Assembly (NCBI GenBank): GCA_047633055.1
Contig: JBLIEI010000001.1
Coordinates: 1 to 64,000 of the forward strand
Direction: 5' to 3'
DNA length: 64,000 nucleotides
Source: CALJFL01 sp047633055
GTDB lineage: Bacteria > Pseudomonadota > Gammaproteobacteria > Pseudomonadales > Halieaceae
The notes beneath the pieces are model-generated. The model made no database searches. It had not been told where the DNA came from and saw only the letters and a program-made list of their open reading frames with translations. Position numbers and translations under genes: made by a program. Shown piece after piece: positions 26,883-35,105 of the stretch (the first letter of the stretch is position 1; each line of letters opens with the position of its first letter).

Positions 26883-26998
26883 ATCGGGCTACTGTTATAA
26901 TTACTACTAGGGATGAGAGGAGACAGCGTAATACTGTATCTTCAGTCGGTTGTGCTGCCAACTTGGGGCGCAGGAATCGTTAGTTTCTACGGTGTAAG

Positions 26999-27835
26999 TT
27001 ACAAGCCTTTTTTCCCTGCTTCTTTCTGCATAGGGCTATATTCTGCGTATCGAGATGCTCGCATCAAAGAACCCGAAGTCACGCCTGCATCGGTTGTTAA
27101 GGTGAGGCCGCTGGTGAAGCCGGATTCATCACTGGCCAGCCATAAAGCTGCATTGGCGACATCTTCAGCGGTACCGGCGCGATTGGTTAAAGGTGAGTTT
27201 TCAGCCAGATTTCTGGCTGTTTGTTCCACCGCCTGAGGATCCTGCAAATGAGCATCAGCGACCATCGGAGTAGCCATTGAATAGGGTGCGATGGCATTGA
27301 CTCGTATGCCGTTCGTGCACAGCTCTGAACTGGTACTTTTTGTCAGGCCAACGACAGCATGTTTGGCAACAGTGTAGGCATGCGGTGCCAGCCCGCCGAT
27401 CACGCCCGCAACGCTGGACATATTAATAATTGAACCTGATTCTTGTGGCCGCATCACTCGAGCGGCATGCTTCACACCGTAAAAAACTCCGTTAATCAGT
27501 ATATTCAGCGTTGCTATCCATTCCCCGGCCGGTGTTGTGTGAATTGGGCCTTTTGAGCCGACAATGCCCGCGTTATTGAACATAATATCTAACTGTCCAA
27601 AGGTGCTCACAGCAAGGTCTACGAGTGTTGCAACATCATCTTCATTGGTGACATTGCAAACGGCAAAAACAGCCCCGCTGCCCAGGGTTTCGGCGAGTTC
27701 CCGGCCTTGATCCTCTTGGATATCCCCTAAAACAACACGACAACCCTCGGCGACAAACCGGTGAGCGGTGGCGGCACCGATACCGCTGGACGCTCCTGTG
27801 ATGACTGCAACTTTACCATCCAAACGGTTGGCCAT
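26999..27835 (-). CDS. Short-chain dehydrogenase/reductase
   Basis: A classical SDR of 278 residues: cofactor motif TGASSGIG (residues 14-21), NNAG (87-90), and the catalytic Ser near 140, Tyr154 and Lys158 in YTVAK. The acidic residue after the second strand (GDIQ, Asp38) favours NAD(H). The C terminus after GVTSG is longer than usual (RYAEYSPMQKEAGKKGL). It probably oxidises a hydroxy-acyl or alicyclic alcohol intermediate. It is first of the minus-strand SDR-MFS-synthetase set, and a decayed copy of the gene lies at 23414-23574. Confidence 0.92.
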   Translation of the reverse strand: MANRLDGKVAVITGASSGIGAATAHRFVAEGCRVVLGDIQEDQGRELAETLGSGAVFAVCNVTNEDDVATLVDLAVSTFGQLDIMFNNAGIVGSKGPIHTTPAGEWIATLNILINGVFYGVKHAARVMRPQESGSIINMSSVAGVIGGLAPHAYTVAKHAVVGLTKSTSSELCTNGIRVNAIAPYSMATPMVADAHLQDPQAVEQTARNLAENSPLTNRAGTAEDVANAALWLASDESGFTSGLTLTTDAGVTSGSLMRASRYAEYSPMQKEAGKKGL

Positions 27836-27897
27836 ATGTATTCCCTAATTCTTATGTGTGAACAAAAGTTCTTTACCAATGCGTTCTGGATGAAGAT

Positions 27898-28467
27898 CTA
27901 AAGTGGTGTAGTTGCCGCTTCCATTTTATCGCGGTCATGGGTGATTTTTTTACCTGGAATAAATTCGAGGATGACTCGATTTGGTGAGTCGAGATATTGA
28001 ATCATCTGTTCCACGTAGGCTGGTCCGCGCTCACCGTAACGCTTTTCGGCGAATGTTCGGTAAAACATGTCCTTTATTTTTCGGTCATCCTTGGGGTGAA
28101 CGGTTGTCGTGCCTTTGTAAGTTACGGTCTTACCTTCACCCATCTCGGTACCGGTGCTGGTGATGCAGATGCACGTTCTGGGATCTCGCCTAACAGCAAA
28201 TATGCGCTTGCGTTGTTCTGCCGCAGTCATCCAGATGTGCCCGTCGATCTCGATGAAGCTCTGCGTTACACCCACCGGTTCGCCTGCTCGTGTAGTCCAC
28301 ATGAACACGCACTCTTTTTGGAGCTGCAGTAACCGCTCCTCGTCCTGCAGGTCGAGGGTGTAGCTGGTAACATCTTCATAATTGCTTGCGTATTTGGTCA
28401 CTGTCTTCGGCCCCTGTATCTTTTTTGTAGGCTCAATTTTTTGCAGCCGAGGTAGCACTCCTGACAC
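27898..28467 (-). CDS. Pyridoxamine 5'-phosphate oxidase-like (FMN split-barrel) protein
   Basis: The 189-residue protein has the split-barrel layout (FMWTTRAGEPVGVTQSF, then IWMTAAEQRKRIFAVRRDPR, then VTYKGTTTV) seen in FMN- or F420-binding proteins of unknown substrate. It may be a reductase in the same catabolic pathway. The start is uncertain. GTG at 28467 leaves almost no leader after the likely -10 (TATAGC, minus strand, 28479-28484); a GTG at 28401, behind AGGGG, would give a protein 22 residues shorter. It lies upstream of the SDR on the same strand and diverges from a TonB receptor gene. Confidence 0.78.
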   Translation of the reverse strand: MSGVLPRLQKIEPTKKIQGPKTVTKYASNYEDVTSYTLDLQDEERLLQLQKECVFMWTTRAGEPVGVTQSFIEIDGHIWMTAAEQRKRIFAVRRDPRTCICITSTGTEMGEGKTVTYKGTTTVHPKDDRKIKDMFYRTFAEKRYGERGPAYVEQMIQYLDSPNRVILEFIPGKKITHDRDKMEAATTPL

Positions 28468-28780
28468 AGGAAGTCTCTGCTATAACACCAAAAAAATGCT
28501 GCTCAAAAGCTATACGCAATTCACACAGTATTCAAATAATTTTTTTTAATTACACTAAATATTCTTCAATAGACTGTCTTTGATCTCAGTCCTAATATGG
28601 ATTGGAGGTTGTTTAAGCTTACTGCTTTGCAATCCCAGTGATAAGCGATGTGATGATGAGACCTGCCCTGAAGAGGGCGATAAAGGGTTTATCCAGCGCT
28701 CAAAAGCTCGACCCGCTCTCAAGTAAAATGCGTTGCAGAGCGAGGTAAACACAAAATTATAATTTCAAGGTGCGTAAGTT
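28468..28780. promoter_or_regulatory. Divergent promoter region of PPOX-like gene and TonB receptor
   Basis: This AT-rich region of 313 bases separates divergent genes. Rightward, TTGCAG (28733-28738) and TATAAT (28758-28763) with a 19-base spacer stand just before the receptor, whose ribosome-binding site is AAGGTG. Leftward, TTGAGC (28501-28506 on the minus strand) and TATAGC (28479-28484) are 16 bases apart. Both are reasonable sigma70 matches with non-ideal spacing, consistent with activator-dependent or regulated promoters. No operator palindrome was identified. Confidence 0.5.
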
Positions 28781-31225
28781 ATGAAGATCAATCATCACAG
28801 CAGGTTGAACAGTCCCGTTAACAACAAACTCAGGATAGCGGTAAGAGCCTGCATGGGCTTGGCACTTTCGGCAGGACTCAGTCCATTCGCACAAGCCCAA
28901 GACGCGGGAAAAACTAACATGCAGCTGGAGGAAGTCATTGTCACCTCCAGATTCCGGGCAGAATCCATTCAGGACGTACCCATCGCGGTCACAGCCATCA
29001 CCGCAGAGCTGGCGAACCCTTCTATCCGTAATCTAAGAGACTTGGAAGGGCTTGCACCCAATGTTCAGATCCGCCATTCAATGGGTCGTACAGCGGGGCA
29101 CGCTATTTCAATCAGGGGCATCGGTTATAGCAATGATGAAAAGAGCTTTGACCCTGCTGTCGGTGTGGTGATCGACGGTGTAGCAATGACCACTTCTTCG
29201 GGCACACTGCTGGATAACTTTGATATAGAAAAAGTAGAGATTATGAGAGGCCCCCAGGGCACTTTGTTTGGCAAAAACACCATCGCAGGCGTCATCAATG
29301 TGACCCGTACTGATCCCACCGGAGAGTTAGGTGGCAAAGTCAGTGCTACTGTGGGTAACTTTGGTCGCGCAGATGTCAAAGCTGTTGTAAACACACCGAT
29401 AATAGAAGACGTATTGGCCGCGAAGTTTTTTGTTGCAAGCCTTAAAGATGACGGCTACATCAAAAACGTAACTCTAGACAAAGATGTTGCAGCTCAGGAT
29501 TATCTAAGCTACGGCCTAGCGCTTTTGTGGACGCCAAATGAAGACCTACGCGCTAAACTGACCGTGGAAGGAATGGATGACGACAGTGACAATGGAGCGT
29601 TTCGAAATCTGGCAGGGCGAGGCGGTAACCGAGTTATAGCGCTGCAAGACGGCTTCAGCGGCGGCTGGGAGCCATACTCACCGGCGATTGTGCCCATCAC
29701 GGGCAACTCACGTTACGCAGAGAATTCGTCGTTCCCCGAGGTTAATGGTGAGGGTTGTCTTGAAATTAACGACCCCGGTTCACGATCTGATACAACCAGT
29801 GCATCCAAGGAAAATATAGGCGAGATGGATACCGATGCTGTTACGTTACAGGTCGACTGGCAAATTACCGACGACTCAAGTCTGACCTACATTTACGGTT
29901 ATAGAGATACGGAGGAGTATGTTCTCTGGCCTTATTCCGGCAGCGCGTGTGACTTTATTACCGTTGACAACCTGAACGAAAATGACCAGGAGAGCCACGA
30001 GCTGCGCTGGGCCAAGTCTACCGATACCTTCTCAGTTGTTCTGGGTTTATATCAAATGGAAAACTCCTACTCTCAGGACTGGTTCACTTTTGATTTTTGG
30101 GAGTTGATTCGTAGTCCAGAGGCATTGGTTGACCTCTACGGCGCTACGCCAGAGCAGGTTACGCGTTTGGGTAGCGACTTCGGCCAAAATATTTTTCAAA
30201 GCCAAGACACCACTGCTCGGGCAGCGTTCGGACAATTGGAGTATTGGCTAACCGATAAGCTTGAACTGACCGTAGGTGCGCGATATATAAAGGATGACAA
30301 GGATTTCTTCGTCCGTGATTTCTGTATTAAAGCGGATCAGGACCGAGACCTGCAGAACTGGGATAACTGCGTCAATACTGCCGCATTAACGGGCGAATCA
30401 AGTGGCAGAACCTTTGACGGGAACCTCACTGAATCGAAGACTACCGGTCGCCTGGGCTTTGGCTATCAAATGGACGATGACATTCTGTTCTATGGCTCTG
30501 CCTCCACCGGCTTCCACAGTGGCGGCTTCTTTGGTAAGAACCAGGCCTTGTCCGCTGCCTCACTTACTTACGCACCCGAGGAAATTACCAGTTATGAAAT
30601 AGGCGCAAAAATGGATCTTTTAGATCGTCGACTACGACTCAACTTAGCTGCTTTCAACAGCTCAGTTGACGATTTACAAGCTGTGACCACGGTATTTAAC
30701 CCTGCGGATGGCACTTCCGTTTCATCCCCCTTTAATGTCGGTGAGGTAGAGTATCAGGGCATTGAACTGGAGGTTAGTGGGCTAGTGACTTCTGATATTA
30801 AACTCAGTGCGGCAGTCGGTTACCTTGATGCATCCTACAAGTCCTTCGATGCTGATCTTACCGGTCAGGGCACAATCGTAGATAATAGTTATCTGGAACC
30901 TAAGCAAGCGCCAGAATGGACCCTGGGCCTGACAGCCAATTATAGCACTGAGTTCGCGGGTGGTTTGATTGGCGCTAACGCGATGTATGCTTGGACAGAC
31001 GACTTTTACACTCAGGAAGACAACGACCCAGTTTCACTGGTGGAGTCTTACGGAAAGATCAACTTCGATCTGGGTTATGAGCGGGATAGCTACAGGGTTA
31101 CCGCGTACGTAAATAACCTGACCGATGAAACTAACTTTGTTAGCCGTACGAGTGGAACGCTCATTACCTACGGCCAGCAGACCAGAGGACGCACCTATGG
31201 CGTCGAGTTGGCAGTCACTTTTTAG
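28781..31225 (+). CDS. TonB-dependent outer-membrane receptor, second
   Basis: The protein has 814 residues, with a signal peptide ending at QAQ (about residue 40), TonB box QLEEVIVTSRFR, plug motifs (VPIAVTAITAEL, AISIRGIGYS, VEIMRGPQGTLFGKNTIAG) and a barrel ending GVELAVTF with terminal Phe. It is only distantly similar to the receptor at 19375-21588, so the cluster imports either two compounds or one compound by two routes. It is transcribed rightward from the divergent region and closed by a strong terminator. Confidence 0.93.
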   Translation: MKINHHSRLNSPVNNKLRIAVRACMGLALSAGLSPFAQAQDAGKTNMQLEEVIVTSRFRAESIQDVPIAVTAITAELANPSIRNLRDLEGLAPNVQIRHSMGRTAGHAISIRGIGYSNDEKSFDPAVGVVIDGVAMTTSSGTLLDNFDIEKVEIMRGPQGTLFGKNTIAGVINVTRTDPTGELGGKVSATVGNFGRADVKAVVNTPIIEDVLAAKFFVASLKDDGYIKNVTLDKDVAAQDYLSYGLALLWTPNEDLRAKLTVEGMDDDSDNGAFRNLAGRGGNRVIALQDGFSGGWEPYSPAIVPITGNSRYAENSSFPEVNGEGCLEINDPGSRSDTTSASKENIGEMDTDAVTLQVDWQITDDSSLTYIYGYRDTEEYVLWPYSGSACDFITVDNLNENDQESHELRWAKSTDTFSVVLGLYQMENSYSQDWFTFDFWELIRSPEALVDLYGATPEQVTRLGSDFGQNIFQSQDTTARAAFGQLEYWLTDKLELTVGARYIKDDKDFFVRDFCIKADQDRDLQNWDNCVNTAALTGESSGRTFDGNLTESKTTGRLGFGYQMDDDILFYGSASTGFHSGGFFGKNQALSAASLTYAPEEITSYEIGAKMDLLDRRLRLNLAAFNSSVDDLQAVTTVFNPADGTSVSSPFNVGEVEYQGIELEVSGLVTSDIKLSAAVGYLDASYKSFDADLTGQGTIVDNSYLEPKQAPEWTLGLTANYSTEFAGGLIGANAMYAWTDDFYTQEDNDPVSLVESYGKINFDLGYERDSYRVTAYVNNLTDETNFVSRTSGTLITYGQQTRGRTYGVELAVTF

Positions 31226-31261
31226 GTCCTGGTTCCGTAGCTCTTGAGCGACACGGAATAT

Positions 31262-31297
31262 AGCCCGGGCGACTAATCGTCGCTGGGGCTTTTTTTT
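31262..31297 (+). terminator. Rho-independent terminator after the second TonB receptor
   Basis: The stem AGCCCGGGCGAC / GTCGCTGGGGCT has two mismatches and a short TAATC loop, and is followed directly by eight T (31290-31297). It ends the receptor transcript about 40 bases after the stop codon, so the acyl-CoA dehydrogenase gene beyond needs its own promoter or read-through. Confidence 0.88.
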
Positions 31298-31347
31298 GCC
31301 CCTCACTTCCATCAAACTATTTGATACCGTTAAAAAGTGTTTAAGTT

Positions 31348-32511
31348 ATGAATGTATTTGTGAACGAGGAAGATCAGCTTTTTTGTGACATGACCCGAAA
31401 ATGGGTCAATAGCGAGATTCCCAAGGATTGGTGTAGAAAACTGGAGACCCTGGAGCACCAGTTTCCCTACGAATTCTGGGATAAACTTGTGGAATTTGGT
31501 GCCCACGGTATCGGCATACCTGAACAATATGGTGGCCAAGGCGGCAGTATTCTCAATCAAGCACTGTTCGCTCGAGAATTGTCTAGAACGGCAGGCGGCT
31601 TGAGCTGGGTTTGGGGCGTTACCTCATTTTCGGGCGCAAAAGCGATCAACTGCTGTGGCTCTGAAGCGCAAAAGGAACATTTTTTGCCGAAGATCGCCAG
31701 TGGTGAAATCAAAACCGCGATGAGTTTCTCTGAACCCGGTGGCGGAACGGATCTTCTGGGTGGGATGAAAACCAAGGCCAAGAAAGTGGATGGCGGCTGG
31801 CTGATTAACGGCGAGAAAATATGGAGCACTTGTGCGAATGTGGCCGATTACCTTTTTACGATGGCCAGAAGCAGTACTGACGTTAAAAAGCGCGCGGACG
31901 GGATCTCGATATTCTTTATACCGGCAGCTAGTAAAGGTATCACTATTACCGAGTTACCCAAGCTCGGCATGCGGGCGGTAAGTTCCTGCTCTATTATTTT
32001 CGAGAATGTTTTTGTTGCCGACGAATACCTGTTGGGAGAAGAGGGCAATGGCTGGTACCAATCGACAAAAACCTTGAACAACGAAAGGCTGGTCAATGCC
32101 GCTACGTGTCTTGGTATGCTCGATGCTGTGCTGGAAGACGCCGTCGACCACATGAAATCGCGCCATGCCTTTGGTAAGCCCATTGGTCAGTTTCAGGCAC
32201 TACAGCATTACATTGCCGATATCGCTATGTGGCAAAAGCAGGGGGAGTTACTCTTCCTTCACACGGCTACCTTGCAGGCCAACGACATTGATTCCGCGCT
32301 GGAGTCCAACATGGCCAAGGTTTTTTGCTCCGAAGCTGTCGGCAAGGCCGCTGATCTGGGTATCCAGATCCTTGGTGGTATGGGCTACTCGGCAGAGACC
32401 GATATGCAGCGTTATTGGCGAGACTCGCGGCTTCTGCGCATTGGCCCGGTTAGCAACGAAATGGCTAGAAATATGATTGCGGAGAGTTTCGGCCTTCCGC
32501 GCTCGTTCTGA
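31348..32511 (+). CDS. Acyl-CoA dehydrogenase
   Basis: This 387-residue FAD enzyme introduces an alpha-beta double bond into an acyl-CoA. The ACAD signatures are present: SFSEPGGGTDL, GEKIWSTCAN, and RHAFGKPIGQFQALQ. The C-terminal segment YWRDSRLLRIGPVSNEM lacks the Glu of the medium-chain enzyme's IYEGT motif, but Glu246 in LNNERLV matches the helix-G catalytic base of isovaleryl- and long-chain-type enzymes. It should therefore be active, probably on a branched or bulky substrate. It is followed after 41 bases by an NTF2-like gene on the same strand. Confidence 0.92.
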   Translation: MNVFVNEEDQLFCDMTRKWVNSEIPKDWCRKLETLEHQFPYEFWDKLVEFGAHGIGIPEQYGGQGGSILNQALFARELSRTAGGLSWVWGVTSFSGAKAINCCGSEAQKEHFLPKIASGEIKTAMSFSEPGGGTDLLGGMKTKAKKVDGGWLINGEKIWSTCANVADYLFTMARSSTDVKKRADGISIFFIPAASKGITITELPKLGMRAVSSCSIIFENVFVADEYLLGEEGNGWYQSTKTLNNERLVNAATCLGMLDAVLEDAVDHMKSRHAFGKPIGQFQALQHYIADIAMWQKQGELLFLHTATLQANDIDSALESNMAKVFCSEAVGKAADLGIQILGGMGYSAETDMQRYWRDSRLLRIGPVSNEMARNMIAESFGLPRSF

Positions 32512-32552
32512 ATCGCAGAAAGCGCTAATACCGGTTTAAGTAGGCCCAGAAT

Positions 32553-32957
32553 ATGCAGACATCAAACAAGGAGAGGGTGCGTACATTTTTCGCGGCCGCG
32601 GCGGCAAATGACAGTGAAGCAATGCTCGCCGTATTACACCCTGATCTGAAGATTATAGAGGCGGAGTCTCTGCCTTTTGGCGGTGTTACAGAAGGTCGGG
32701 AGAATTTTAAGGAATTTACCAAAAAGGTGTTCACTACCTGGAACAACACCAGCATCATTAGTGAAGAATTGATTGAAGACGGCAATCGCGTGGTGGTTCT
32801 GGCCAGTATGTCGGCACAGAGTAAGTCCTCTGGCACCCGCTTTACTATGCAGATTGCCGAGATATGGACATTTGATGCTGATGGCTTGGCCGTAGAGATC
32901 AAGCCGTTCTATTTTGATACAAAACGGCTGGTGGACCTGTTTAACGGGGATGCCTAA
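32553..32957 (+). CDS. SnoaL/NTF2-like (ketosteroid-isomerase fold) protein
   Basis: The 134-residue protein has the NTF2 cone-fold pattern: an N-terminal helix pair (KERVRTFFAAAAANDSEAML), then the strand with HPDLKIIEAESLPFGG, and C-terminal strands ending IKPFYFDTKRLVDLF. SnoaL-like proteins in this fold act as isomerases, cyclases or dehydratases on ring compounds, or only bind ligands. Its position right after an acyl-CoA dehydrogenase suggests it takes part in the same pathway. The reaction cannot be assigned. Confidence 0.82.
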   Translation: MQTSNKERVRTFFAAAAANDSEAMLAVLHPDLKIIEAESLPFGGVTEGRENFKEFTKKVFTTWNNTSIISEELIEDGNRVVVLASMSAQSKSSGTRFTMQIAEIWTFDADGLAVEIKPFYFDTKRLVDLFNGDA

Positions 32958-33040
32958 CCCCCATTAGATCGCTGTTTGGACGTACAATTCCCGTTAATTA
33001 CAGATATTTACAGTAGATCAAATTTACCCACCGGGATGGC

Positions 33041-33069
33041 TTGCAGCCGGGGCCAGATTTCGACACAAT
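33041..33069 (+). promoter_or_regulatory. Promoter of the 4.5S RNA gene
   Basis: TTGCAG (33041-33046) and CACAAT (33064-33069) are 17 bases apart and followed by the GC-rich discriminator ACGCGCCC. The predicted start near 33076 leaves about 26 bases before the mature RNA, close to the 5' leader that RNase P removes from the E. coli 4.5S precursor. Confidence 0.6.
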
Positions 33070-33101
33070 ACGCGCCCTCTGCGCAGCTCGTGCGCCGCTA
33101 T

Positions 33102-33213
33102 GGTGGTCCGGGCGGTCCCTCCGCAACGATAGATAGTGAATTCCGCCAGGCCTGGAAGGGAGCAACGGTAATTATCGACTCGTGTGCCGGTGTGTGGCTG
33201 TTCGGGCCGCCTC
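33102..33213 (+). ncRNA. ffs: 4.5S signal recognition particle RNA
   Basis: The conserved SRP domain IV core is seen as CCAGGCCTGGAAGGGAGCAAC, here split as CCAGGC, CTGGAAGGGAGCA and the asymmetric bulge partner, followed by GTGTGCCGG, which is also conserved. The ends pair as GGTGGTCC with GGGCCGCC through GC and GU pairs, giving a rod of about 112 bases, the normal size. The RNA binds Ffh to form the signal recognition particle. Its place just upstream of dnaX is the usual Pseudomonas order. The exact 3' end is estimated. Confidence 0.92.
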
Positions 33214-33299
33214 CATTTTCAGACCAGTATGCTTTAGGTGCATCCTGTGCTGGTGTATCCTAGCCCATTGAATCTAATCCACTCAGGGTACAGCCAAGA

Positions 33300-35096
33300 A
33301 TGTCCTATCAGGTCCTAGCCCGAAAGTGGCGACCCAAGAGTTTTCGCGAGATGGTCGGCCAGGAACATGTACTGCAGGCCTTGATAAACGCGTTGGATCA
33401 CGACCGGCTGCACCATGCCTACCTTTTTACTGGCACTCGCGGTGTGGGTAAAACCACTATTGCTCGAATTTTAGCCAAGTGCCTTAACTGTGAAGCGGGT
33501 GTTAGCTCGGAGCCCTGCGGAGTATGCGGTTCCTGTATTGAGGTTGCCGAAGGGCGTTGTATCGATTTATTGGAAGTGGATGCCGCTTCGCAGACCAAGG
33601 TAGAGCAAACTCGGGAATTATTGGATAACGTACAGTATTTGCCTACCCGAGGGCGCTATAAGGTATACCTGATCGACGAGGTGCACATGCTCTCCGGGCA
33701 CAGCTTTAACGCCCTGTTGAAAACCCTCGAAGAGCCACCTCCGCATGTAAAGTTTCTGCTGGCTACCACCGACCCGCAAAAGCTGCCGGCGACCGTATTG
33801 TCGCGCTGCCTCCAGTTCAACCTGAAAAATATGCCGCCTGAGCAGATCTCCGGCCATCTGGGATTTGTCCTTGGAAAGGAGATGATCAAGTTCGAAGAGC
33901 CAGCGCTTTGGCTGCTTGGTCGGGCTGCAGCGGGCAGCATGCGCGACGCATTGAGCCTCACCGATCAGGCAATTGCATTCGGTTCAGGCGCAGTCAGTGA
34001 AGCGGACGTTCGCACCATGCTGGGTACCGTGGATCTGGACTTCGTTTATCAATTATTGGAAGCGGTGGCGACCGGAGAGCCCAAGGCAGCGCTTGAGGTG
34101 GCCGCTAGAATGGCCGAGCATGCCCCCGATTTTGAAGGTAGTCTGAATGAGGTGATTTCGCTACTGCATCGGGTTGCTGTGGCCCAGACAGTGCCCTCTG
34201 CCATAGACAACAGCTGGGGAGACGCAGCTCGAGTAGAGGCCATCTCGCAGTCCTTCACCGCTGAAGATACTCAACTGTTCTATCAGACTGCGATCAACGG
34301 TAAGCGAGACTTGGCGTTTGCAGCGGACCCTCGCAGCGGTTTTGAGATGATTTTGTTGCGAATGATCGCGTTCAGGCCAGTGGCAGTGCTGGATTCAGCA
34401 CTGAAACCTGAAGATCTGGTACAAGGTGAGCAAGCAGTAGCTCCCATCAGTGCCGTCGAGGTCGGTGCTCCTGTAAAAAAGCCACCTGAGGCGCTGCCTG
34501 TTGCAGCGCCGACAGCGACCGCTGACATACAGATAACGCAAGCAGTGTTGGAAACCAAACCACAGCACGTTCCCGAGCCGGAATTAGAACCATTGCCCGA
34601 GCCAGTATCAGGTGCTGCAATCGAGCAAGCATCACAAGCTGCGCCGGCAGAAACTCCAAGGGTCCCCGCCGCGCACCCGCCTGAGGTCTCATCAGCCGTT
34701 GGCAGTTCGCTGTCGCCCGACAACTGGGCTGACACCGTGGATTCACTGGGCCTGATTGGTAGTGTTGCCAATGTCGCCTCGAACTGTGAGTTGCGCTCTA
34801 CTAGCGGGGATAGTTTCGAATTTGTTCTCGATGAGACCAATGCAGCCCTATTTAATCAGGGTCATGTCGAAAAGATTCGTCTGGCACTGGAAAATTACTG
34901 TGACGCCCCGATAACAATTAACATTACCACCGGTACGGTAGCCGTGGAGACGCCAGCGCTGAAGAAGGCGCGGCTGGCTCTGGAGCGACAGCAGCAGGCC
35001 GTTGACGATATCGAATGCGATCAGGTGTTGCAGAGTTTGATTGAGCGTTTCGACGGCAAACTGGATCGCGCGTCGATCGTGCCACTGGATAACTGA
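33300..35096 (+). CDS. dnaX: DNA polymerase III subunits tau and gamma
   Basis: DnaX is the clamp-loader ATPase that couples the core polymerases to DnaB. Present are Walker A GTRGVGKTT (near residue 45), four zinc cysteines in CLNCEAGVSSEPCGVCGSC, Walker B LIDEVHML and the SRC sensor. A Pro/Glu-rich linker follows near residues 390-470, then the C-terminal domain V. Full-length tau has 598 residues. A slippery A-AAA-AAG at 34475-34481, with the other parts of a -1 frameshift site, should yield a gamma form of about 396 residues ending ...VKKAT. The gene heads the ybaB-recR operon. Confidence 0.97.
   Translation: MSYQVLARKWRPKSFREMVGQEHVLQALINALDHDRLHHAYLFTGTRGVGKTTIARILAKCLNCEAGVSSEPCGVCGSCIEVAEGRCIDLLEVDAASQTKVEQTRELLDNVQYLPTRGRYKVYLIDEVHMLSGHSFNALLKTLEEPPPHVKFLLATTDPQKLPATVLSRCLQFNLKNMPPEQISGHLGFVLGKEMIKFEEPALWLLGRAAAGSMRDALSLTDQAIAFGSGAVSEADVRTMLGTVDLDFVYQLLEAVATGEPKAALEVAARMAEHAPDFEGSLNEVISLLHRVAVAQTVPSAIDNSWGDAARVEAISQSFTAEDTQLFYQTAINGKRDLAFAADPRSGFEMILLRMIAFRPVAVLDSALKPEDLVQGEQAVAPISAVEVGAPVKKPPEALPVAAPTATADIQITQAVLETKPQHVPEPELEPLPEPVSGAAIEQASQAAPAETPRVPAAHPPEVSSAVGSSLSPDNWADTVDSLGLIGSVANVASNCELRSTSGDSFEFVLDETNAALFNQGHVEKIRLALENYCDAPITINITTGTVAVETPALKKARLALERQQQAVDDIECDQVLQSLIERFDGKLDRASIVPLDN
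34458..34510 (+). promoter_or_regulatory. Programmed -1 ribosomal frameshift site in dnaX
   Basis: All parts of the E. coli arrangement are visible. A Shine-Dalgarno-like GAGGT lies at 34458-34462. The heptamer A-AAA-AAG is in phase with the codons GTA-AAA-AAG (34475-34481). A -1 frame TGA stands two codons further on (34487-34489). An exact 8-bp hairpin, GGCGCTGC (34490-34497) with GCAGCGCC (34503-34510), begins eight bases after the slip site. Shifting would add Ala-Thr and stop, producing gamma. Confidence 0.88.
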
Positions 35097-35105
35097 GGTA
35101 ACACC

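Noticed and set aside
32976..33263. 95-residue frame over the 4.5S RNA
   Set aside because: It covers the ffs promoter and structured RNA, and shows no protein-like composition or ribosome-binding site.
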